From Palsa-506 sp963836355 (lineage in GTDB: Bacteria > Actinomycetota > Actinomycetes > Streptosporangiales > Streptosporangiaceae), in NCBI GenBank assembly GCA_963836355.1, contig CAWIJO010000006.1:1-64000 (forward strand): a DNA stretch of 64,000 nucleotides. The letters are read 5' to 3'. The notes below the pieces were generated by a model. The model did not search any database. It worked only from the letters and a program-made list of their open reading frames with translations, and was not told where the DNA came from. The stretch's first letter is position 1; each line of letters starts with the position of its first letter. Below, piece after piece: positions 15,700 to 23,361 of this stretch. A program made the translations under genes and the position numbers.

Positions 15700-16065
15700 A
15701 ACTCCGAGATGGACGCGGCCAGTCCGTTGGCCTGCCTGCTCCTCGGCCAGCCCACCCTGCGCCGGATGCTCCGCCTCGGCGTGCTGGCCGCCCTGGACCA
15801 GCGGATCGCCCTGCGCTACGCCATGCCCGCCATGACCGCCGAGCAGACCAGCGGGTACCTCACCCACCACCTCAAGCTCGCCGGCCGGTCCGACCCGCTG
15901 TTCAGCGACGACGCCGCCACCTTGATCCACGACGCCGCCCGCGGCCTGCCCCGCGCCGTCAACAACCTCGCCACCCAGGCCCTGATCGCCGCCTGGGCCG
16001 CGCGCAAGAACATCGTCGACGAGCAAAGCGCCCGCGCCGCCGTCACCGAGATCACGACAGACTGA
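15700..16065 (+). pseudogene. TniB/ExeA-like AAA ATPase, 3' part
   Basis: Resumes as NSEMDAASPLACLLLGQPTL and ends VTEITTD. It contains the ATPase lid with RGLPRAVNNLATQAL, the usual sensor-2 region of ExeA/TniB-like proteins. Together with 2473-2916 it forms a normal-length protein of 269 codons, so the ATPase seems to have been intact when the RIT element arrived. A strong hairpin terminator follows 25 bp downstream. Confidence 0.85.
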
Positions 16066-16090
16066 CCACCACCACGCCAGCGCGCACACC

Positions 16091-16122
16091 ACGGCCCCGC
16101 CAGCACAAGCCGGCGGGGCCGT
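16091..16122 (+). terminator. Probable intrinsic terminator after the ATPase gene
   Basis: ACGGCCCCGCC and GGCGGGGCCGT form an 11-bp GC stem around a 10-base loop, 25 bp after the ATPase stop. Only a short TCTACT follows, so it lacks a strong U tract, as is usual in actinomycetes. Confidence 0.6.
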
Positions 16123-16164
16123 CTACTGCCCCCGACGTCGTCACCGGCAATGACCGCTACATCG

Positions 16165-16330
16165 TCATCTTGAGCGACCGGGAACAGCGGGCAGTTCCAG
16201 CGACAGATACCAGCTGCCATGCCCGGCCCGGCCGCGCCGAGGGCACCGGGCGCCCAGCCGTCGCCCGCCGCCCGGCTCACGGCACCCGCACCAGGCATAT
16301 ACGCTCCCGCAGGAACTCATCGCCGTCCTC
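16165..16330 (-). pseudogene. N-terminal stub of a tyrosine integrase (paralogue of 44004-45243)
   Basis: Reads SSCGSVYAWCGCREPGGGRR to GSWYLSLELPA, almost identical to the first 45 residues of the integrase at 45243. It then leaves the homology at VPGRSR near 16190. The rest of this integrase is absent. It is part of the 545-bp repeat shared with 45105-45650. Confidence 0.7.
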
Positions 16331-16735
16331 CACTTCCCAGCAGGCCGAAGGAAACCGTGACCCTGGATCCAGCTAACCGGGAACGGCACGGGCAGCGCGG
16401 TGCAACGGCCGCCGATGCGGCAAATCCCAGGACTCAGCAGCCAGGAGGAACCCTCACATGCCCCGGAGCCCCGCGCCTCCGGCGGCTGCAACCTGAGCTG
16501 CGCACACCTGGCAACTTTGCCCGGCGGGCCAGAACATGCCCTCGTTGCGGCGGCGGCGTCAGCCTCTTCGCCAAAGGGCGGCCGCTCGCAGCGGCCTTCT
16601 CCTGCCCATCACCATCTGCCCGCGCCGGGGATCCAGCCGGCCGCTCAGTGCGTCCCCCATCGATGACCCCGCTCACCAATGTGATCAAGATCGTCGCCCG
16701 GGCACCCCGCAAGGGCCATGCATAACGCCGATTAT
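16190..16735. repeat. Long direct repeat shared with 45105-45650
   Basis: About 545 bp covering the integrase N-terminus and its upstream DNA. Shared landmarks are GCAACGGCCGCCGATG, CTCTTCGCCAAAGGGCGGCC and CGCAAGGGCCATGCATAACG. It marks the right edge of the lost integrase whose left flank is the repeat at 1-427. Confidence 0.8.
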
Positions 16736-16744
16736 TTGCGGTTA

Positions 16745-17623
16745 TCGAGGTTGGCCGAGACGTTTGGGACGTCGCACCATATCTTCCAGTTCTGCGTCGC
16801 AGCGAGATCATGCACGCCCACCTTGTTGAGCCAGGATCAGCGGGGCATGGAGCTGGTTGTGCGCGGCGGTGACCAGGCCGGCGTAATCGGCTTCGGACAT
16901 GGACCGGCGCTCGCCTTTCCGGCCGGTGTGCACGCGGATCTGGTAGAAGAACCGGCTGCGCGCACCGGGCTTGAAGCAGATCAGGCCTGCAGCTGACACC
17001 CGCCCGGAGCCCTTCCCGGACACCACGGCCACCGGGGATGCGGCCACGGCGGGCCCAAGTGCGGGCCTTCGGCGGGCGCAGAGCCTGCCCGGCCTCGTCC
17101 TCAAAGCACAGGTACGCCCCGGTCGCCGCCGCTAGCCTCGAAGCTTCACTCAGGTCACATCCCGCCAGGTGGCGATCGTGTTCTTGTCCCGTTCCGCCGC
17201 CCGGTGCGCGGGGACCTGCGGGGTGAACCCGATCCGGTGCAGCAGATACGACGTGCCACGCAGCGTGTAGCGGACATGGAACAGCCAGCCGATCAGCGTG
17301 GCCACTCGCTCCAGCGTCCACCGCTGGTCCTCATCCCAGCCCCAGGCCGCCGGGCCCTTATCCAGTTCAGCGCGCAGCCTGGCCAGCTGCGCCGGGCTCA
17401 GTCGGCATATCGCCCCGCCCGCGCCCCGCGACGCCAGCGCCGCAGTGCCGCCGGCCCGCCAGCGCCGCCGCCACTGGTACACCGATTTCGTGCCCACCCG
17501 CAACCGGTGAGCTACCTGCACCGGCCTCACGTCCTGCCCGAACATCGCCGCGGCCTGCAGCCGCACCTTCTCTCGCCGCGCCCTCCCTGCGGCGGACAAG
17601 CCACTACCATCGGGATATCTCAT
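16745..17623 (-). pseudogene. IS630-like transposase, frameshifted
   Basis: It starts at ATG 17623 (MRYPDGSGLSAAGRARREKV). An N-terminal helix-turn-helix region of IS630 type is seen (VAHRLRVGTKSVYQWRRRWR). The frame stops after TWRDVT near 17150. The rest continues in two other frames: LAAATGAYLCFEDEAGQALR, with the expected acidic DEAG block, and then ICFKPGARSRFFYQIRVH to about 16808. At least two frameshifts and the missing final catalytic part make it inactive. Its ends are not clear. Confidence 0.75.
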
Positions 17624-17859
17624 ACATCCCGGCGCAGACCGGCCGCCGCCAAAGATCACCCAGGCGCGCCGACTGTGATCAGGCAGACACAGAACCCGGC
17701 AATTCAACCTCTGTAACAGGCTCCCCGAGGAAGACTGGCACGGGTCGGCCCCGTTGTTCTGGTCGATTATCGTTTCTGCGTACTCGCCCCCTGCGTAATG
17801 ACCTGTACGCCCGACAACGCACCGTTTCGTTGCGTTCCTCTCGCGAGAGCTGCGGATCG
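17624..17859. other. No gene recognised
   Basis: Short spacer between the IS630 remnant and the MITE-like repeat. I see no coding frame with a start and site and no stable hairpin. Confidence 0.5.
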
Positions 17860-18018
17860 GTTAACCCGTAGTTCCCCCCGGCAGCGAGCCGACATACGCG
17901 CTGACCAGGTAAAACAGTCACGGCTCATGACTACGTAGTCATGTAATCTCCGTGATCAAGGGCTCCACCACCTGGTCAAACGCGTCGGCCAATCGGCTTG
18001 GGGGGAACTTCGGGTTAA
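17860..18018. repeat. MITE-like 159-bp inverted-repeat element
   Basis: The ends GTTAACCCGTAGTTCCCCCC and the inverse of GTTAACCCGAAGTTCCCCCC match at 19 of 20 bases. The interior holds an 18-bp perfect palindrome, CATGACTACGTAGTCATG, at 17926-17943. It has no coding capacity. The right end overlaps the last codon area of the NmrA-like gene, whose stop TAA (18015-18017) lies in the repeat. No clear target duplication is seen. Confidence 0.55.
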
Positions 18019-18869
18019 CGGAATGCCCCGCGGTGATCGCGTGCCCACTGCTGGAAGTCGTGCGGTGGTCCACCGGTGAGGTCTGCCACGGTCGAGGTGA
18101 CCAGGGTGGAGGCCGAGCGGGTCTCGGCTGCCGACAGCAGGGCGTCCACCAGGGCGGGCGGGCGGCCGTCGGCCAGCATCTGCGCGCGCGCGTCCTGGAC
18201 TGGGACTTCTTCGAAGTGAAGCTGGCGGCCGATTGCCTCGCCGATCGCCTGGACCTGTTCAGGGCGGCTGATCACCTGGGGTCCGGTCAGCCTGTGGGTC
18301 GCACCCACGTGGGCGTCATCGGTGAGCGCGCGGGCAGCGACGGCTGCGATGTCGCGCGGGTCGATGACCGCCGTCGGTGCGGTAAGAGGGCCACGCACCA
18401 CCCCGGCGGTGCGGATCTGCTCGGCCCAGCCCAGGGTGTTGCTGGCGATGGTGTCCGAACGCAGCACGGTCCGCGGCAGACCGCACGCCTCGATCAGGCG
18501 TTCCATGTCAGCGTGCAGTTTGAAGATGGGGTCGGCCTGCTCCTCGGGGCGGCCGCCCACGCCGATCGACGACAGGTAGACTAGACGCTGGGCGTGTTGG
18601 CCGATGGCCTCCAGCGCAGCGGGCGCACCCTCGGTGGTGAGAAACGGCCACACCAGGAAGACCGTCTTGACTCCGGTCAATGCCGCAGTCATTCCGTCCG
18701 GGTCGTCGAGGCTTCCGGTCGCGACGTCGACGCCGTCGGGCAGGTGTGCGGCCTTCCCCGGGCGCACCAGGGCGCGAACGTCGGCCGCGTCTATCGCATG
18801 GAGCTGGGAGAGGACGTGCCGTCCGACGTTTCCCGTGGCTCCGATCACTAGGATCATCTGTTTCCCCAA
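18015..18869 (-). CDS. NmrA-like NAD(P)-binding protein
   Basis: 284 residues. MGKQMILVIGATGNVGRHVL has the GxxGxxG dinucleotide loop at residues 10-16. The region VFLVWPFLTTEGAPAALEAI and YLSSIGVGG follow the NmrA/atypical-SDR pattern, where the usual YxxxK is not conserved. The C-terminal substrate part (ITGPQVISRPEQVQAIGEAI-like) is complete to RGAFR. These proteins act as NAD(P)-dependent reductases or redox sensors. The substrate is unknown. It stands alone and appears intact. Its stop codon is supplied by the end of the MITE-like repeat. Confidence 0.82.
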   Translation of the reverse strand: MGKQMILVIGATGNVGRHVLSQLHAIDAADVRALVRPGKAAHLPDGVDVATGSLDDPDGMTAALTGVKTVFLVWPFLTTEGAPAALEAIGQHAQRLVYLSSIGVGGRPEEQADPIFKLHADMERLIEACGLPRTVLRSDTIASNTLGWAEQIRTAGVVRGPLTAPTAVIDPRDIAAVAARALTDDAHVGATHRLTGPQVISRPEQVQAIGEAIGRQLHFEEVPVQDARAQMLADGRPPALVDALLSAAETRSASTLVTSTVADLTGGPPHDFQQWARDHRGAFR

Positions 18870-18972
18870 TTGCTGATTCTGCGGATGAGGGTCCGAGCCC
18901 CCGCGTTTCCGAGCGGGAGTCGGGCGAACGCAGCGGCCCGGTGGGCCGCCGCGTTCTGAAGGAGCGCTGCGT

Positions 18973-19392
18973 TCATGCCGCGGCCTTCTCCTCGTCGCGG
19001 GGAAGAAGGGGAGTTCGATGTAGACGTGGTCGGCGGCACCGCCTCGTCGTACTCAAACCAGGCCAGTTGCTGCCGCAGCCAGCTGACCGCCGGCCGGTAC
19101 CGCTCCATGCCCAATTCCTCAGCCAGCTCCAGCCGCGGAATGCCTCGCAGCTGTGCCCGGTCAGCCGCACATTCAGCAGCCAGGCCGGGCAGTCCAGCGC
19201 GTCATCGGCATGGTACGGGATGTAGGTAACGGTCAGTGCGCGGGCCAGATCCTCGAATCCGCCGGGATCAACCAGGAACCGGCTCTCCTGCTTCATCGCG
19301 TGTACCTGCGGATGCTCGCCCAGCACCCGGGTCAGCTGACTGGTCCCGCTCCGGCCTATTCCTATTCCACCGACAAAGAACGGACCGCTCAC
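18973..19392 (-). pseudogene. Sulfotransferase-family N-terminal remnant
   Basis: It starts at GTG 19392 with SGPFFVGGIGIGRSGTSQLT, the 5'-phosphosulfate-binding loop (GRSGTS). It continues through HPQVHAMKQESRFLVDPGGF and RLTGHSCEAFRG. The homology then shifts frame to ERYRPAVSWLRQQLAWFEYD near 19110 and ends by about 18960. Only about 130 of the usual 300 residues remain, without the 3'-phosphate-binding region. It is dead by truncation and frameshift. Confidence 0.6.
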
Positions 19393-19571
19393 AGCCTCAT
19401 CACCTCCACGTCACTCGGGGCCGGGCGGTGGACTGAGATCAGGACCAGCCCGACCCGCATACCTTGTTCAACAGCCCGTGCAGGCAGCCTGCTCGGCCAC
19501 CGGGCCTCAGATGACCGGCTCGCTGCCATTGCTGCGGCATGGGGTGCCCGGCCTGGCCGACCGCAACCATC

Positions 19572-20306
19572 TCACTCTGCCAGGGCGCGGCGCAGGGCGT
19601 CGGCGAGTTCGGCGGTCTGCCGCTGGGACACCTGGGCAGACAGGACCGCTTGCGACCCGTGGAACGTGCCGGGCCACTGGTGCAGTTCGACCGGCACGCC
19701 GGCCTGCAGCAGGCGCTGCGCGTAGCCGATGGCTTCGTCGCGGTTCGGATCGAACTCCGCGCTGGCGATGTAGGCAGGGGGCAGGCCGGACAGGTCGTCG
19801 GCACGCGCCGGGGCGGCGTATGGCGAGGCGCGCGCGGGGCCCAGGTAGTGCCGCCACGATGCGGCGACCTTGTCGCGGGTCATAAAGGGCGTCTCAGTGA
19901 AGGTCCGGGCCGACCATGTCTCCTGCCGGTCATCGAGCTCGGGCTGGTTGAGCAGCTGGTATCGGATCGGCGGCCCCTGCTGGTCACGGGCCCGCAACGC
20001 CACCGCGGCCGCGAGCCCCGCGCCGGCGGCGTGGCCGCCGACCGCGATCCGCTCCGGGTCGATGCCGATCTCGGCCGCGTGCTCGGCCGTCCAGGTCAGC
20101 GCGGCGTAGGCGTCGTCCAGGGCGGCCGGGAACCGGTGCTCGGGTGCGCGGCGGTAGCCCTCCGATACCACGACCGCCCCGGAGCCGTCCGCGACGCGGG
20201 CGGCCCATGGGTGCTCGGTGTCCAGGTCGCCCATGACAAATCCGCCGCCGTGCAGCCAGACGATGGCGCCTTGCGCCCCGTGCGGGCGATAGATCCGCAC
20301 CGGCAC
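19572..20306 (-). pseudogene. HSL-type alpha/beta hydrolase, truncated and lacking the catalytic Ser
   Basis: About 244 residues from MPVRIYRPHGAQGAIVWLHG to LRRALAE. The oxyanion motif HGGGFVMG is present. The nucleophile elbow, normally GDSAGG, reads GHAAGAG with GCC (Ala) at the serine position. The Asp (AEFDPNRDEA) and His (WPGTFHGSQ) of the triad remain. The N-terminal cap region of 60-80 residues typical of the family is missing, because homology stops at 20306. Both defects indicate an inactive relic, unless the protein has a non-catalytic role. Confidence 0.7.
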
Positions 20307-20311
20307 AGCAG

Positions 20312-20497
20312 GAGAAAGACGACATCGGCGCCGCCGGAGGCGTGTGGCTGCCCCCGCTCGCCGGCCTTGCCGCCGAACCGAACCTCAGCCCAGGGCAGCA
20401 GCGGTGGCTCGCTCAAAAGTTGGTGAACCACCCCGGACGCACCATCACCGATCCCGCCGTCATGACCAGATCCATCGAAGGATTCCCCGCCACCTAA
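20312..20497 (+). pseudogene. Alpha/beta hydrolase-like fragment, middle part
   Basis: Codes for DDIGAAGGVWLPPLAGLAAE to RSIEGFPAT, then stops at TAA. The matching C-terminal part, SDVYIASITNDDEDLPPHVA to ELSES, lies at 27949-28131 beyond the IS110 nest. The final RGGHWPMVSDP is a typical catalytic-His region of alpha/beta hydrolases. This suggests one hydrolase gene split by about 7.4 kb of insertions, with its N-terminus lost. Confidence 0.5.
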
Positions 20498-20989
20498 TGG
20501 GCACGTGAGCAGGCCACCGCTACACGCCACCAGGGCGCTGGAGTCCTCAGATGTAGATCGCGGGCCTGCTTGCTGGATCCATGCCTGATAGGGACAGAGC
20601 GACGTGGATGCTCAAGCGCAGACTGGCGGGATCCACAAAGTACGGCGGCTGGTGCCGGGTGATCCGCACCGTAGACCAGGGACTCGATCCTTTGGATGAG
20701 ACGGGGGCCCCGGCGCTGGCCGCCACGACGATCGCGCGACACGCCGGGCGCGCCTGCCGCAGATCGGGTGCGCGGGCCGGCAGGGTGGTCGTGGCCTGAG
20801 CCACCCGCAGGATGGACCCCTCGCCGCGGCGGGAGCCTTCGAGCTCCAGCCAGGACCGGGGCCCTGCGGGCAGCTGGGGTCACGAACGGCTAATCGGATG
20901 GCGGGCCTTGAGCCCTTCCATTAGGGAGCGTGCGTGACCTGCACGGCTTAGCGCCAGCACGAAATGACCACAACGGGGGGAATGAAGAT
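20498..20989. other. No gene recognised
   Basis: The stretch between the hydrolase fragment and the IS110 transposase may include the IS110 left end. I see no convincing coding frame. Two short opposite frames near 20550-20800 match nothing I know. Confidence 0.4.
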
Positions 20990-21798
20990 CATGGAAGTGT
21001 TCTGCGGCTCGACTGGGCCGAAGATCACCACGACATCGCCCTGGCGGGCCGGGACGGGCAGCTGCTGGCCCGCCGCCGCATCAGCGACGATGCAGCGGGG
21101 CTGGCAGTCCTGCTGGGCCTGCTCGCCGAGCACGGCGACAGCGCCGATGACCCGGTCCCGGTGGCGATCGAGACGCCGCGCGGGCTGCTGACCGCGTGCC
21201 TGCGCGCCACCGGCCGCCAGGTGTACCCGGTCAACCCGATGGCGGTGGCCCGCTACCGGGACCGGCACAGCATCGCGGGCCGCAAATCCGATCACGGCGA
21301 CGCCGTCGTCCTGGCCAACATCTTGCGCACCGACCTGCATGCGCACCGGCCGCTGCCCGATGACTCCGAGCTGGCCCAGGCGATCGCGGTGCTGGCCCGC
21401 GCCCAGCAAGACGCCGTGTGGGAGCGCACCTGCGCGCACAACAAGCTCCGCTCCCATCTGCGTGAGTACTTCCCCGGTTTCCTCGCCGCCTTCGCTGAGG
21501 CCCGGGGCGGCATCATGCGGCCCGAAGCCCGCGCCATCCTCGCCACCGCCCCGGACCCGGCCGCCGCCGCCAGGCTCACCCTGGCCCAACTGCGGGCGCT
21601 GCTGCGCAAGGCCGGGCGCACCCGCGGGATCGACGCCGAAGCCGCCCGGCTGCGTGACGCGTTCCGCGCGGAGCAGATGCGCCAGCCGCCGCTGGTCGAA
21701 GAGGCGATGGGCCACCAGGCCCTGGCGCTGCTCCGCTGCCTGGACGCCGCCTGCACCAGCGCCGAGGACCTCGAGCAGGCCGTCATCGCGTTTTTTGA
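20990..21798 (+). pseudogene. IS110 family transposase, N-terminal part
   Basis: ATG 20992 reads MEVFCG, then one base is missing before the conserved block LDWAEDHHDIALAG, which lies in another frame. The DEDD (RuvC-like) domain follows: IETPRGLLTACL and RKSDHGDAVVLANILR. The frame is cut after AVIAFF at 21798, where the ISL3-like element entered with an 8-bp duplication. The C-terminal part with the Ser-bearing domain continues at 27504. The frameshift and the insertion both inactivate it. Confidence 0.8.
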
Positions 21799-21944
21799 GG
21801 CTCCCCTGCCGGTGCCGTGGGTGGCTTAGGCCGGGCAGGGGCTTGGATGCGGTACCGGGTAGCGGGTGCGGGTGAGCCGGGAGCTGGTGTCGGGGTGTCG
21901 TGTGTGGCGCCGGCTTGCGCCGCCTGGTTCGCCGGGGCCGGGGT

Positions 21945-22076
21945 CTTGCTTCCAGCCTGGATAGCGTGCGCTGTGAACGGCCGGTGTCAAGGCCCTGCGG
22001 CCCCTTCGGGGTGGCCTGCGGCCAGCCTGGACACCGGCCGCTGCCCAGCGCCGGATTGAAGCTGGCTGGAAGCAAA
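21945..22076. repeat. Long imperfect hairpin in the ISL3 5' region
   Basis: TTGCTTCCAGCC pairs with GGCTGGAAGCAA across about 130 bp. An inner stem GGCCGGTGTC pairs with GACACCGGCC, and the centre is CGGCCCCTTCGGGG. It lies between the left end and the transposase start. It may limit readthrough into the transposase or form a cruciform. Confidence 0.6.
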
Positions 22077-22196
22077 AGAAAACGAGCGCAGGCAGATCCT
22101 GGCTGGTCAGGGGGCACGCCGCCCCCGTCCGTAGTGTCTGGAGTGTCGAATTCACAGGCATCAGCGGAAAGGGAACGGCGTGCGTTCATCCAGGCT

Positions 22197-23352
22197 ATGG
22201 GCGAATCTGCTCGGCTGCGAAGCACCGTCATCGAGGACGTGGACTGGCACGAGGAGGACGGCGGCGGGGACGGCGCCGGGCAGGCGCTGACGCTCATCGT
22301 GCATGTGCGTCCGCACCAGCGGCTCGCGCAGCGGTGCGGGATCTGCGGGAAGAAGCGGCCCCGCTATGACGGCGGGCAGGGCAGGCGCCGCTGGCGAGCG
22401 CTGGATCTGGGCACGGTCCGCGCGTATCTGGAGGCCGATGCGCCGCGGGTGTCGTGCCCGGCGCACGGGGTGATCACCGCGGCGGTGCCGTGGGCCCGGC
22501 ACGGCGCCGCGCACACCCGGTTCTTCGATGACCAGGTGGCCTGGCTGGCCGCCGCCTGCTCGAAGACCACGATCACCGCGCTTGATGCGGATTTCCTGGC
22601 GGACCGTGGGCACCATCATCGCCCGGGTGGCCGGCGAGGCGGAGGCGGCGGCTGACCGGTTCGCGGGCCTGCGCCGCATCGGGATCGACGAGATCTCCTA
22701 TAAGCGCGGCCATAAGTACCTCGTCGTCGTGGTGGACCACGACACCGGGCTGCTGATCTGGGCCGCGCCGGGCCGCGAGGCCAGCACCGTGCATGCCTTC
22801 TTCGATCAGCTCGGCGAGGAACGCTCCGCGCTGCTGACCCACCTGTCCGCTGATGGCGCGGACTGGATCGCCGGGCCTGCCGCCGCCAGCGCGCCGCAGG
22901 CGGTCCTGCGCGCCGACCCGTTCCATGTCGTCTCCTGGGCCACCGGCGCCCTGGACGAGGTCCGCCGCGAGGTCTGGCGCGCCGCCCGCCAGGGCGGGGC
23001 CATCAGGCCGGTCCGGCACCGCAGCCGGACCATCCGCCTGTCCTCCGGCGACGCCAGGGACCTCAAGCACGCCCGCTACGCGCTGTGGAAGAACCCGGAG
23101 AATCTCACCGGCCGGCAGGAAGCCAAGCTCGCCTGGATCGAGAAAACCCACCCCCGCCTTTATCGCGCTTACCTGCTCAAGGAAGGGCTGCGGACAGCGT
23201 TCCGGCTTAAAGGCGAAGAAGGCAAGTACGCCCTGACCCGCTGGCTGTCCTGGGCGGCCCGCTGCCGCATCCCCGAATTCACCGAACTCGGCAAAAAGAT
23301 CCGCAAGCACCTTCGGAGCATCCACGCGACCCTGGATCACGGGCTCAGCAAC
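22197..23352 (+). pseudogene. ISL3 family transposase, N-terminal part
   Basis: It starts MGESARLRSTVIEDVDWHEE. The zinc-binding N-terminus is CGICGKKRPRYDGGQGRRRW with a later VSCPAHGV. After SKTTITAL one extra T (near 22586) shifts the frame. The coding continues as MRISWRTVGTIIARVAGEAE with the DDE Asp in IGIDEISYKRGHKY. It is cut after LDHGLSN at 23352 by the second serine-recombinase element. The missing tail, GLIESVNTKIRVITRMAFGF, lies at 27327-27461. Confidence 0.85.
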
Positions 23353-23361
23353 GATCTGGCT

